Shown here: piece by piece, positions 34,680 to 49,600 of the stretch
Layout of the letters: every line of letters begins with the position of its first letter
Position numbering within the stretch: position 1 is the first letter of the stretch
Assembly: GCA_963989245.1 (NCBI GenBank)
Contig: OZ022339.1
Coordinates: 55,779,295 to 55,843,294, forward strand
Length of the DNA stretch: 64,000 nt
Origin: Nansenia antarctica
Taxonomy: Eukaryota; Chordata; Actinopteri; Argentiniformes; Microstomatidae
Direction: 5' to 3'
Notes under the pieces: model-generated
Seen by the model: only the letters and a program-made list of their open reading frames with translations
Database searches by the model: none
Told to the model about the DNA's origin: nothing
Position numbers and translations under genes: made by a program

Positions 34680-37600
34680 TTCAAATGCATTCAATAATGA
34701 TAATAAATTGTATTTAATATCATGAAGGCGGGTCATGATAGAAGTGGGGGGATGGCAATGGGTTTGAATGAGAGGTATAACCAATGGTCTCTATATAAAT
34801 AGATATATCAGTTGGTAAAACCGAGTATCGTCGACTTAACAGTGAAACTTGACTCCATGGTGGTGTGCTAGATGATAACAATGAATGGACCTAATACTGA
34901 CCCCTAGGGGATGCACAGTGTAACTGTGTTTCTTTTGCTGGAAAAATGTTTCTCTGTCTGAAAGGTAGGATTGAAAGCAGGAAGGTGCTACACCTGTTAT
35001 CCTCAGGCTAACCAGACGGTCCAGTTACAAGGAGTGGAAGACAGTGTCAAAACACTGCACTGAGGTCGAGGATGAGAAGCCCAGAGGAGGCCATTGGTAA
35101 ACTATGCTGTGTTTAGAAAGGAATCCAGATTGAAAAAGGTTCATGCAGGTTTTCATGCAGTAGTCCAGGTGGGGTTGGAGTGAGACAGCCACTACATGTT
35201 CCAATACTTTTAAGAATGGAAGTGACAGCAGTACTGGCACAGTACTCAAGGTCAGGGAGAAGTGGATTATCCAAGTAACCAGGGGGGAGATGGTGGGCAG
35301 GCAGGCTTTGACTAGACCAGTGGGTAGATGGTGGACTTGCAAGTGGTTATGAACTTTGTTATGGACATTTCAGAGACCTGGGTGGAATCAGAGAGACGGT
35401 AGTAGAGTAAGGTCACTGTGGCCATCAAGGAGCTGTTGGTGGATATTGTCAATGTTGTTCTGAAAAAAGCTAAAACATTCATTGCATAGCTCAGTGTAGA
35501 CAGTAGAAAAGATGACTTTTCTAGAGGAAAAGGAACAGTTTGTCTTATTTCCCATCACCACAGACAGTATGAACATCCCAGCATAGTGGTGGTAGTACTG
35601 ATATTTATATTTCAAATAGAAGAGTGTGTCAGAGCCTCCAGACTCTGGCCTTGGCTGTCTACTCTCAGCTCAGCTGATAACAAACCTGTCTCTCTCTTGC
35701 CCCTCCCTACCTTCAGGGTGTAGTAGAGCGTGACAGATGTCCAAATCCATATCAGTGAGAAGGGTCATAATGAGCAGAATGAAGGAGGGGACTGGACTTT
35801 GAGTACTCCTTAGTGTCACATGTCATTGCTGGACCGGCTACACCCAGTCATAGGTTGCCAGCTAAATTAATCTTTTGTTAATTATCAAGTTATTATATAA
35901 TGACAAGCTGTAAAATGGCCTAATTATCACAGTGTACAGTGCCCTACTTAAGTAATGGGATGGTGAAGCATTTTTTCTTACTTTGGCTCTATACAATCAA
36001 ACAATTACGATGAGGTTAAAATATAAAGATATTGCAATGTAATGGATTCGGTGAGTAATCCCCACTACTACCTAGTTAGCGTAGAGTAGTGGGGATTACT
36101 CACCGAATCCATTGTATTGCAATGTTTTGGCTTGACTAGCGAGTGTGTCATAGATTTTCAACAATGTTGAAATTAATTTACATTTAAAAAAAATAAAAGT
36201 CCGAAAATTTGTATTGGTTCCCGCTTTCACCAGCTGCTGTCACATATTGGTTTCACCATTCAGAAATTACAACACGTTGTATGCATAGTGCCTCTGTTTC
36301 CGGGTACCTAAAAGTGATAGGACAGATTTATCAAATTAAGCACTCATTTTTAGCATTTGGTCGACAACCCTTTGCATGTAATAACTACCTGAAGTCTGCG
36401 TCCCCTTGACCCCACCAGATGCTGGGTATCTTCTCTGGTGAGGATCTGCCAGGCCTGTACTGCAGCCATCTTCAGTTGTTGTTTGTTTTGAGGACTTTTT
36501 GTCCTTACTTTTTCACAACATCAGGGAATTAAATGCATGTTAAATTGCATTTTAATCTAAGATAATAATTTTACCATTTTTGGCCCTGGTCATTGTGTTA
36601 CTGTTATGATGAAGAGCCATCCAATGAACTTTGAGACATTTGCTTGTTCTTGAGCAGACGAGATGTTTCTGTACACTTTAAAATGCGAGGGCCGCGAAAG
36701 GTAGTGGGATCAATGCCATGCATGTCAGTAGAACTTGGTAATATGATTCATTTGCGTTTACATTTTTTGGCGGCTGTGGCTCAGAAGGTAGAGGCGGTTC
36801 GATCCCTGGCTCCTCCTGTCCACGTGTCAAGGTGTCCTTGGGCAAGACACTGAACCCCAAATTGCTCCCAATGAGCGGGCCGGCGCCTTGCATGGTAGCT
36901 TGCCTCCATTGGTGAGTGAATGTGTGTGTGAATGGGTGAATGAGAGGCCATTGTAAAGCGCTTTGGATAAAGGTGCTATATAAGTGCAGTCCATTTAGCT
37001 ACATCATCAATTAAGACTAATTAAGTTAGCCAGTTCTAGTGGAAGCTATACTGTACATGCCCTAACATTAGCAACCATCCACCATATTTCACAGACAAGG
37101 TGGTAGGCTGTAAATCTTGGGCAGTTCCTGTTTTCTACAAACCTTCCACAAACCTTCTTGCAATCACTCTAGTAAAGGGGTTTTCAAAGTCCAAGACAGT
37201 GAGCCTCCCCTAAGAGAATTGTCATAATAACTATTTTCTCTGACTGTAAATTCAACAGTGTTGTGCCAGCTATCAAAAACCTTTTACTGAATTAAAAAAG
37301 ACAACCATTGTTGTCCATCGTTTCAAATCAAATGTTTCCAAAGGCGTCAATTATACGCGAGCCACGGTACTGTCTGTGATGCCTGTCTGGTACTGTCTGA
37401 GTACTGTCTGGTACTGTCTGTGACGATACTGTGCGATAGGGTCTAGTTTAGCCACTGCTATCTCTCCCATCATTATGGCACACATTTCCTTGGCAGCTGG
37501 CAGCACTAAGGTTTCCCCAATAGTGTGTGGATTACCTGCAATGCGTAATGCCACCCGATATGATGCCTCAGTAGCCTTGACATTAGTTTGACTGAATTGT

Positions 37601-40600
37601 TGAATGACCCGCTTTTCTCCTAGTAACACTTCTAGTTTCCTTTGGAAAAACTCTGGTGGTTTGGATGCTAGCTCGTTGTGCTTAGTTTCTAGATGGCGGC
37701 AACGTTTTGCGGGTCTCATGCTGTCATTAGCCAGCACCTCTTTGCAAATGAGACATTGCGGTCGTGGGATGTTGTTTGAACCTATCCAGGTAAATCCTAA
37801 ATTGATATACTCATCCTATTTCCTACGTTTTGGTTTGCTGTCAGAAAGCTCAGGCTGTGGCACTGCTGGTATCAGAAACCTCTTCATTTTTACAATTTTA
37901 ATCTCACGCTCTTTCACACTCTCTCTCACATCCGTTGCTAGCCAGACATCCGTTGCTAACAGACGTTTTGGCACGTGACTAACTATAAAGCAGGGCGCAA
38001 GGCTACATTTATTTAATTTATAGAATGCAATACAGCCTTGCAATGTTCTCAAATTTAGCATACATCTCTCCCATTATTTCTTTACATTTTTCTTTGTCTG
38101 TAAAAAAATCACATTTCATTCAAAAACATTAAACCAAATGTTATTTTACACAGGCTCCGCGCCTCACACTTTGAAAACGCCTGCTGTAGATGATTCACTT
38201 ACTTAGACAAATGAATTTGTTGTAAGTCGATTTGGATAAAGGCGTCTGCTAAATGCCCAAAATGTAATGTAAATGTAATTAAGTTTATACTAATTAGCTG
38301 TTAATTTATCTATTACTATTACTATTACTAATTTATTTATTACTACCCTCTAGGAATTTGTACAGCAGATTTATCCAGGGGTTAATAATAATGTTGTGGT
38401 TCTTCTTTAATCACGAGCAGACTTCATTACGACAAGAAAAATGGTGCCAGCCCCACCTCCTATGAACTACATACCATTAAAACATTTAATAGACGAGGGT
38501 TGGACTATAAAGATTTTAAACACTCTTGTATGATGTTCTCCAGAACTTCTTCTTTGTTTGTTGAATGTCTTCAGAAAGAATATGGATGGTTTTCTGGAAT
38601 AGAGACCTCACATTGTATTTGTTTCAGTCAAATGGATGGTTACAGTTGAAATGTAAACCTGTGTAATAAGTGCACTGTAAGTCCATGACACAACATCCTA
38701 TGAGCTGTTAAGAGACAGATTTGCCTTTGCTAATGTACACCATGTTCCTCTTTATTCTCCAATTGCTGATTGATTGATTGATTGAAAAACTTTATTAGAA
38801 GATTTGCAGGAGTAGGTACATGAAAGTACATATTATATACAAGGTCAACTAACAGGATAAAAACCCAAGAAAGCCACTGGCTTATTTCAATTGGGGTCCT
38901 TGATTCTCAATTCATCGTTACATGTAAGACAGACAAAAAAAACTAGTACTATCTACAAGATAATACAGACAAATAACTAGTACTATCTACAAGATAAACA
39001 TACATCCATCATGGGAAGAACAATATAACAAAACATTAGGTATGTACAGCGGGTAGGACAGGTGGGGACATACACCACAGGTGGGGGCGGGGGACAAAAC
39101 ACAAAGTATGTACAGTGGGTAGTTCGGGTCTTTTAATCTAATTTTTGATTTAGAGGGTCCAGTTACGGATTGCAGCCTCCTGTAAATGTTTTTTGAGAGT
39201 GGTTTTGAAGGTGGGCAGTGTTTTGCACTCCTTTAAGATTATAGGAAGGGCGTTCCACATTTTTACTGCATAGTTTGCAAACGAGTTTAACCCCTTGTTT
39301 GTGGTGCAACGCGGTTGAACGTGGTTCGTGGAGCTTCCTCTGGTATTGTATGTGTGGACGTTGTTCACTTTTTGGAAGTATGTTGACAGGTACTTGGGTG
39401 TCTTTGTGGTGTAGCGTATCTTGAAGACCAGGCCCAGTGCAAGCTGCTGCACTCTGTCAACTACTCGTAGCCAATCAAGGCTCAAAAAATGAGCAGCGGT
39501 TAGATGTGTCCCAGGGTTGAGGCCTAGCAAAAGCCTAACCAGTTTATTTTGGGCTGTCTGGAGTCTTGTTTTTTGGGCCTTTGTGGTTCTATAGTACCAT
39601 GATGTTACGGCATAGTCGAAGTGACATTGAATGAGAGCTCCTGATAGGGTCCTCAGTGTGTTTTTACTGACAAGTGAGGATATCCTGTACAAGAATCTAG
39701 TTCTATGGTTCACTTTTTTTGATTACTTTTGCTGCCATTTTATCTCCGGAAAGATTTGCCTCTAAGATGGAGCCCAGGTATGTAATATCCTCTTTTCTTG
39801 TGATATTAATGTTACCCACTTTTATTTTGAAATTTACAGCCTTTCTGCTCTATGTAGTTTACACCCCAGGTCACTTAGAAAATGAGGAAAACTTGGCTAG
39901 GGGCATTTTCTATTGTTTCATGTCTCTCAGAGGCCTTTCCAACAGGGCTAGGTTATTTGGAATTTCAATTATTCATTCATATTCAAATTCAATCATTCAA
40001 TTATTGAAAATAGGGCATTAACTTGGTTAGTGCTATGTCAGTACCCCTTGCATGAAGGCATTTTGATCGATTGCTCCCAGAAAGATAAAATGGTTGCATT
40101 CAAGATAAAATGGTTGCACTCAAGCTGAGCTCATGAGCTCTCGACTCACATACGTACAGTATGTGTATGTTTTTCTTAAATCAGCTGAAGACCTATAAGA
40201 TCCAACTGGTAAAACATTTCCAGACATCCTCCTCCCGCAAGATTAGATCCACGTAGAAAATGGGCCTCAAGGGTCTCCCCCTAAATCCTGTCCTCCCCCC
40301 TGCCTCCTTCCATCCCACGACTTGGTGGGTCCCTGGTGTGTTTGTGCTCCTATATTTGGTGCCAGCGATGGGCCGCGAGCCCTTGACCGGGTCAATTCTC
40401 ATTACATAATGTTTCATGCTGCTTTTTCCTCCACAGCTGTTGCAAGGCCCAGTACACGGGCAGTTGTGGTTCCATGGCTTGCCAAGAGGCTCAATACAGC
40501 CTAATAAAAAGAATCTCTAATAAAACAACTCTGGCCCTGAGGTTCAAATCCTAAAGAATCGAATAACTGTTTTGCCTAACTTCTGTGCCCTTGTCCTCGT

Positions 40601-43600
40601 CTCCAGTTGGATCTGACTCAGCCGCTGGAGGAGCAGGGTCCCCTGGACGTCATCATCCACAAGCTGACTGACCTCATCCTGGAGGCGGACCAGAACGACA
40701 CACAGGCCCTGCTATTGGTGCAGAGTGTCCAGGTAGACCAATAGCATCATGGGAAACTTGCAGGGGGTGGAGCTTCTTTTTGGGGGGACCATACAATAAG
40801 CTGCTCATCTGAAGGGTGGGGTTGCTTTTAAAGTGATGTTTCAAAGCTAGGACACATATCTTAACCCCCCCACTGTCAGACATTATAATAATCCAAAACA
40901 AATATTTGGCATATCTGGTTAGTATTCACACACGTTTCCGTGCTGCTCCACTGCTGCTCCATTCTCAGGTTGAGTTAGTCCATCAATGACTCCATTCATG
41001 TCTGAAATATGAATTAGTTTATCTTTAGCCCAACTCAGAAAAATAATTTTGATTAATATTTAAGACATAGACACCAAAGGACAGGGTAACTCTGATTTCA
41101 AAGTACATACAGAGATACCAAATAGATTCAACCATAGAATGATAAATTACTTATTATTATATTGTACACACTTAGAAACATTTATTATCATCGTCACTAG
41201 TGTCACTGGTCTAATGATTAGTGGGTTTCCCAAGCATGCTATGATATGATTGCACTGATTATTCTTTTGTGGTTACTGTACTTCTAAATTATTAACTGGT
41301 GTCCATGGTAACACTAAACAGAGGAAGTAGAAAGCAAACTTTGACGATGTATGTTGTCTTTCTATTCAACGGATGTTGCCTCTGTAGTTTTTTTTGCTTT
41401 TGTGGCCATCAGAACTGTAACATGGGAAAATCCCAATTGATGATTTGAATCCCTATTGATCCCAAGTGTCTGATATAGAGTCCCTAGATGGCCATGTTGG
41501 AAAGTACAGAGGTATCAATATTGTTAGAACTGAAGAATATACTCAAGACCTATTTGTTCATAATGTGGGGTTAGGGTTTCGGGCTACGGTTAGGGGATAC
41601 TGAGTGACTGAGGATGTTGTGGGGTTGTTCAGGACTACATCAAGGCCCATCCTGAGACAGTGGTTCTGGACCCGCTGCCGGCCCTCAGGACCCTGTTGGA
41701 CCGATGTAAGTCCTACCAGCTCATCCGCAGAATCGAGGACAGCATGAGAGGTATGGGGAGAAATTCATGAATGCGCGCACACACACACACAGAGACATAG
41801 ACACACACAGAGACATAGACACACACCACAGAGACATAGACACACAGAGACATAGACACACACAGAGACATAGACAGATATTTACATACTGCACCCCATC
41901 GTCTTACGTCAGGTATCGTCATTCTACCCTGATACTGCTTCTGATATTTTGTGGTGCCAAAAAATCAGAAAATAAATCGCCGCCCATTGCTTTTAATGGC
42001 ATCACAATCTATTTACTTTACTTCAGTTCTCCAAACTCAATTAAAACCATTGGCTTTCAGAGCATCTGGCATGTAACTTTAAAATGTCGAATTTTGTATA
42101 CACAAAAATATAATGAGCACCCATTTTATTTTGTATTAAATGTGACCAAATCTTCAATGCTAGCTTTCGTCCTCATTTGCCAAATTAAAAAATACTGCAA
42201 ACTCAACTTCAAAACTCCTTGCTAGATATACTGGAAAAAAACTTGGAAATCATTTATGGATGTATTTTTTGTTGAATAGTCATGACTGGTTTGAGGCTAA
42301 AAAGTTTGTCTGTATCATTGTAACCATGATAATTTTTTTGACAGTGAATATTTTAGCCGGGATACTTTTTATCCTTCCCATAATTGCTTGTGAGTTCTCA
42401 GAGAGATCAGTGTGGACAGAGTCTTGCTGTCTGTCGTAAGACAATGACTGGACCTCCCAAACAAACACACACACAAGTTAAGTCTAATCTCCACAAACCT
42501 GTTAAAAATGTGTTAAAAAAAAAAACTGTTAAAAGTTATCTTCAGAAATGGTTATTACATGTTTTGCTAAGCTTGTAGTCATGTTTATGAAAACATTATA
42601 AAGGCATTAAGACATACTCGCATAAAACAAAAACACAAACCAAAAAAACCTCAGCATCAACACCAAACATGAATATGAATGGTTGACTTACTCCCGGAAA
42701 TCCCGGAATATCAAAATACGGGAATCTCTGTGTGTGGTTACATACTACATGAGCCTACTTCCAGAGCCCCTTTGTCACTAGATGGATATCCAAATGCGGG
42801 CTCCATTTCGGAGCTTTCCGCTGGGGAAATGTGTGGCTTAGAGTGGGTTTATCCACAGTGTGTGTAGAAAAACTGCCGACTGGCTCATCCTTTGTCCTGC
42901 GGCACGGGGCATTCCCAAACAAAAGGCAGCAGGGATCAGGGACCAAGAGGCCAAAGGGTTAGATACTGACATGTACACTGGGATGAGCTACAGCTACAGC
43001 TACTGTGGCGCACTGTGTCATAGTATGTATGAAAATAATGTATAAAAACGTACAGTATATGTACTACTAGATAATACTGTAGATGTGATCTTTCTGTTTA
43101 GTGTCATGGCATTTACAGATGGTGCTTTTGACAATAGAACAGTAGAGGTGCCCCAACGTCATAGTTGGTGGCACAACAGGTTGACCATCTTTCTGTGGTC
43201 TACAGAAAAGTTACCTAACCTGCTCTTTCAGATTCTTAGCTAGACACACCAAACCAATATGCAGAGACACTAAAATGCAGAGACACATATTAAATATGCC
43301 ACTCAAACAATAAGACACTCAAACTGTTTTCCTTTAAAACAGCTTTTTCAGTTACAGGCATTATGAATTTGTATGGGTGTCAATGGAAGATTTGCTCACA
43401 TTTGCTTTAAGCTAGATCCACCAAACCGACTTTGAAATGTGCAAATATCCCGAAAGACAGATGTGAAACAGTGACATGTTCAACACTGCGTTAAAGAAAC
43501 ACCAACCCGCTTTTAAAATAAGATAATAATATATATATATATATATATTAAGATTATTATTATAATAAGATAATAATATATATGTTATGATTATATATAT

Positions 43601-46600
43601 AAATAAGACTGAATACCTTAAAATTGCTTTTTGATACTTATTTAATACTTATATTTGAAAATGAGTCAGATTGAATGAAATTGTTATATACATCTTATTG
43701 AGGAAATACAGCAGTTATAAACACTGTAAATGCCATTTCTGAACATGTCATTTAAGCAATAACACACAAGGCTGTGCTATATATATATATATATCCAAGA
43801 TGGCGGCGCACACGGTTGCTGCGGCTACCAGCTCTCTGACTAGGCGCATTATATTTGTATTGTTCGTATACTTAGTTTGTCTAATGACGTGGTGTCATGC
43901 ACTTAAATACACCTATAACAATGCAGTGCTCCGGAATATCGGATCGCATTTCCAGGTTGCGATTACCAGCGACTACCAGGGGACCCACAACATCCCATCG
44001 GAGATAGCGAGACCGACTGAGTCCCCCTGGATTGTTTACATCCCTAAGCAACGCAGGCGGCGTAGGGAGCGCAAGCAAAAGCAGGGATGTCGAGCGGGGC
44101 TGCTAACCAGGCTAAGGAAGCAGCCATTCAAACCACCATTACCCAGTATCTTCTTAACAAATGCAAGATCAATCGTCCACAAGATTGACGAACTGGAGCT
44201 ACAACTCACAGCCAATTCCTCTGCTCGTGAATGTTGTGTACTAATCGTCACGGAGACATGGTTACACAAGCTAATCCCCGAGGCTACTGTACAGCTAGCG
44301 GGCCGCACCATCCACCGCTATGACAGGAACAGTGACTCTGGTAAGAGCAGGGGAGGAGGGTTGTGTGTCTATGTTCACAACGACTGGTGCATCAACAGCA
44401 AGATTAGAGATACCTACTGTTCTCCTGACATAGAAACAATGACAGTTGTTTGCAGACCTTTTTACTTGCCCAGGGAGCTGACAGTAGTTATCATTACTGC
44501 TGTGTATATACCACCAGATGCTGATGTTAGCACAGCTCTCTCCCACCTATACAACATTGTAAACAAACAACAGCTAGCACATCCTGAGGGAGTACAGATT
44601 ATTGCTGGTGATTTTAATCAAGCCTGCTTAAAGACAATCCTCCCCCAATTTGTACAGTATGTACAATGTTCCACCAGAGGGGCTAACACACTGGATCGTG
44701 TCTATTCCAATCTGAAGCATGCCTACAGAGCAGTCCCCCTCCCACATCTCGGACTATCTGACCATATTTCACTCATGCTTATCCCAGCATACTGTCCCCT
44801 CAGGAGGAGAACGAAGCCAGTCACAAAGACTGTCAAAACCTGGCCAGAGGGTTCACTCTCAGAGCTACAGGACTGCTTCACTCAGACAGAATGGAGTATC
44901 CTAGAACAACCAGACCTACAGGGCTTCACTGACAATGTACTATCCTACATTAAGTTCTGTACGGATAATGTCATGGTTGAAAAGCACGTCCGTGTTTATC
45001 CAAACCGGAGGCCCTGGATGACAAGTGAAGTTCAGTCACTCCTGAGTGCCCGTAACTCCGCCTTCAAGACAGGTGACAAGGCCCTGTACAGCTCAGCAAG
45101 GGCAGACTTGAGAAGGGGCATAAAAGGTGCCAAGGAGGCATATAAGAGGAAGGTGGAGGGCCACCTATCAGACAATAACTCACGTCAAGTGTGGCAGGGA
45201 TTGAAACACCTCACCAACTACAAAGGGAGCTCTCCTGTGACCCTCAGTGCAGAAGCCTCGCTGGCAGAAGACTTAAACCATCACTTTGCCCAGTTCGAAG
45301 CAACAAGGCCCAACACAGCGACACTGACATCACAGTCCGGAAGCACGTACACTTTCAATGTCGAAGAACATCAGGTGAGTTGTGTGTTCAGGTCTGTGAA
45401 CACAAGGAAAGCCACCGGTCCTGATGGAATACCTGGGGTAGTGCTGAAAGCCTGTGCAATTCAGCTCGCACCTGTCTTCACAAAGATCTTCAATCTCTCC
45501 CTGAGTCAGGCATCCGTTCCACCTTGCCTCAAATCAGCCACAATAATCCCACTCCCCAAAACCCCAACCATAAATAACCTCAATGACTACAGACCTATTG
45601 CCCTAACACCAGTGGTCACAAAGTGCTTCGAGAAACTCATAATACCATCATCCCCGATATCCTCGTGGACAAGCTAGCTGCCCTGGACTTCCCCCCCGCC
45701 ACCTGTGCCTGGATCAAAGACTTCCTTTCCAACCGCCCACAGACAGTCAAGATGGGTCCACACAACTCCTCCACCCTCATGCTCAGCACTGGCTCTCCAC
45801 AGGGCTGTGTTCTGAGCCCTCTCCTGTACTCCATATACACCCATGACTGTACCCCCACCCACCCCACCAATGCAATAATTAAATTTACGGATGACACCAC
45901 CTTGGTGGGGCTCATAACCGGAGGGGATGAGTCAGCTTACAGGGACGAGGTGCAGCGGCTGACAGAGTGGTGTGTCACAAACAACCTGACTCTCAACATC
46001 AAGAAGACCAAGGAAGTGGTCATGGACTTCAGAAAGGTAAAGGCAGACCCTGCTCCACTCTACATCAACGGAGACGTTGTGGAGAGAGTCCCCTCCTTTA
46101 AGTTCCTGGGAACCCACATCTCAGAGGACCTCACCTGGTAAGCCAACACCACAGCGGTGGTAAAGAAGGCCCAGCAGCGACTCCATTTCCTGAGAGTTCT
46201 CAAAAGAAACAGGGTGGAGGAGAAGCTGCTGGTAACCTTCTACCACTCCATCATTGAGAGTGTGCTGACATTCTCCATCACAGCATGGTACCAGTGGCGT
46301 ACCGCAAAATCCCGAGGCCCCCCCGCAAGGTGGCGGCGGGGGCCCTTTCGCAACAGAGGTTAAAAAAAACGTGCGTTTTTTAGAGTCCGACAGTGTTTCC
46401 TCTATATGCATTTATTCGTGGCGGGCCGCCACAAATACATTTTCTCCGCCACTAATTGATTCAGTCCACTTTATGACCGGAGAACAGAAAAAATCAGATT
46501 GAAGCTAGTTTAGGCCGCTTTCAGACCTACATTTCGTTCCGATTTAGGATGTAGTAAGTTACAATATGTAACAATGTTGCAATTAACCTCGTCGGCGACA

Positions 46601-49600
46601 CGCTTGCAAAACAGTTTTGTGATTGGTCCGAATTTAGCAGGACATTTGGATTTCTGGAAATCCCTTCCCTCTCTCTTCGCCCGTCGCCCGTCCCTTTAAC
46701 CCCGTATGCGTATCCTAATCGAAAATGCAACATCATCAGCGGCGACCTTGGGTTCTTGCATTTACTGCTGTTCTCTGGTTCATGTTCTTATACCAGTGCT
46801 CACTATAGAGTATTTTAAATGAACATTCGTAATGTAGTCTAGTCTCTGATGTTCATGGTCAACTAAATCAGGCTATTTTGTGAAACAAATAATGTTCCCG
46901 AGCAGCCTCGCATCTAACGCTAGCTTCGAACTATTGATAGCATAAACTTTGGTAAATGTCACAAACGACACAGTATTGGCAGGGGGAAAGAAGGGGAGTC
47001 AAATTTTTATTGACAACGGATTTACATGCTGGAAAAACATGCAGCTAAAATTCAGGGAACATTTGGCCAATAAGAGACACAACGGAGCTGTGGTCGCGTG
47101 GTCTAATTACAGGGCAATATGCGCGGGGCAAAAATTATCTATTGCCTCCCAAATCACCACGAACAGAACGGCGGAGGTACGGGTAAACAGGGCACTTTTT
47201 TTTTTTATGTTGCCTCTATTTTTCGGTGAAATTACGTCTTTGTATTGAGCGCCAGTGCGTGTTGCATACGCTACGGGCGCGAAAAAAGAACACTCCGCCA
47301 CTAATGTGAAAAATCCTGGAGGAAACACTGTCCGATGCATTATTGACGTTGCGAAATTTCGCAATATGCACTCTACATTCTAAATGCTTGACTTAGCAAA
47401 AGGTACAAACAAGTGAGAGCAATGAGAGGGGGTGCTAGCAACCAATGTTAGGGGCCCCCCTAGTGGCTGGGGCCCCCCCGCGGTGCGTCACTTGCGGGCC
47501 CGTCCGCTACGCCACTGCATGGTACGCTGGCTGCAAAGTAGTGGACAAAAAGAGACTGCAGAGAGTGGTGAAGTCAGCGGAAAAAAATATCGGCTGTCCC
47601 CTGCCCTCCCTGGATAGTAGTGGTGGTCTAGTGGATAGTGAGTTGGACTTGTGATCGGAAGGTTGTGAGTTCAAATCCCGCCTGAAACCACACCACTACT
47701 AGTGTGCCCTTCGCGTACAGAGCCAATAGATCCACGGAGGACGCCGTGAACATGGCTCTGCACTACGTACTAGAACACCTAGACACTGCAGGCAACTACG
47801 CCAGGATCCTGTTCGTGGACTTCAACACGTTCGGCCTTCAACACGATCCTCCCACACATCCTGGAGCACCAGCTATCCCTGCTGCAGGTGCCGGTCTCCA
47901 CCTGCAGGTGGATCACGGACTTCCTGACTGACAGGTCTCAGCGGGTGAAGCTGGGGAAGAGCATTTCCAGCTCCAGGACCACCAGCACGGGCTCCCCGCA
48001 GGGCTGCGTCCTGTCTCCAGCACTATTCTCCCTCTACACCAACAGCTGTGTCTCCCGCCACCCCTCGGTCAAGCTCCTGAAGTTTGCAGACGACACCACC
48101 CTGGTGGGCCTCATCTCCGGGGGGGACGAATCTGCCTACAGGGGTGAGATCGAGGGGCTGCAGAGCTGGTGCAGTTTAAACAATCTGGAGCTAAATGCTC
48201 TAAAAACAGTGGAGATGGTGGTGGACTTCCGAAGGAAAGCAGCCCTGCCCCCTCCCATCACGCTGGGAGGTACCCCGGTGGCCTCCGTGGAGTCATGCCG
48301 CTTTCTAGGCATGACCATCTCCCGGGACCTAAAGTGGGAGCAGAACACCGAGGCCCTCACAAAGAAGGCCCAGAAGAGGATGTTCTTCCTCCGGCAGCTG
48401 AGGAAACTCAGGCTGCCGAGGTCCATGATGGTCCAGTTCTACACGGCCATCATAGAGTCCATCCTCACCCACTCCATCATCACCTGGTTCCATGCTGCAA
48501 CGACCAAGGACAAGGCCAAGTTGCAGCGGGTGCTACGTTCAGCAGAGAGGGTGATCGGCTGTCCCTTGCCCTCCCTCAACTCCCTGCATGACACCAGGGC
48601 TCTGAGGAGGGCAAGGAAGATCATGGCAGACCCCTTCCACCCCGGCCACGGCCTCCTCACCCTGCTTCCCTCTGGAAGAAGGTTGTGGCTGCCTAAGGCA
48701 CTGAAGGCCCGCCACAGGCTCAGCTTCTACCCCTCAGCCGCCAGGCTGTTAAATGACTCTGGCTTCCCCCCCCCCCCCCCCCCCGCCCCCAAGTCTGCCC
48801 AGGACTGAACTGGACTCACTGTAAAAAACTCTGCACTGCACTTTACTTTATACCGCACTATCCAATGCACTGTTGTCTGTCCTGTGTTGTTGTTGTGTTG
48901 TCCTGGTTTTTGATATGTGAAAAAAAGTATAAACGCACTTGCTGTGGTGACGAAGCAAATTCCTATATGTGTAATGCATAGTGGCAATAAACGTTATCTC
49001 AATCTCAATCTCTCAAGCCCTCAGTTACACCAGGGGGAATGTCCCTGTAATTCGTAATCGTAAGTCGCTTTGGATTAAAAGCGTCTGCTAAATGGCAAAA
49101 TTATTATTAAAATTATGGATGACGTGGCACGCTCTCGGTGCCTCTCCATAGCAGGAAGGATTCTTAAAGACCACCTCCACCCTGGTCACCACCTGTTCAG
49201 CCTGATGCGCTCTGGAGTGAGGTACAGGAGCATAAAGGCTAGAACAAACAGGCTGTCCAACAGTTTCTACCCATGGACCATCAGAACACTGAACAATAGA
49301 CATAAGACATGTTCATAAATATTTATCTTCAGGGGAAAAAGTGCAATAGAAATGTGCAATAACTCTATTCTAAGTGCCTATTTATACATTTATATATTTT
49401 TACAGTATTATTATAGTATTATAACGCCACTGACCTCATGTCTTTTAGCTTGCTTTTATAGTTGTCTTTATTTGCACTTGACACCACGGACCTCATTGTC
49501 TCTTAGCTTGTTTTATAGCATTTTCGCTTTTTAATTGTCTAGTGTGTAATATTTGTGATATGTTATATGTGTATATGTTTGTGAATATGTGAATATGTTT

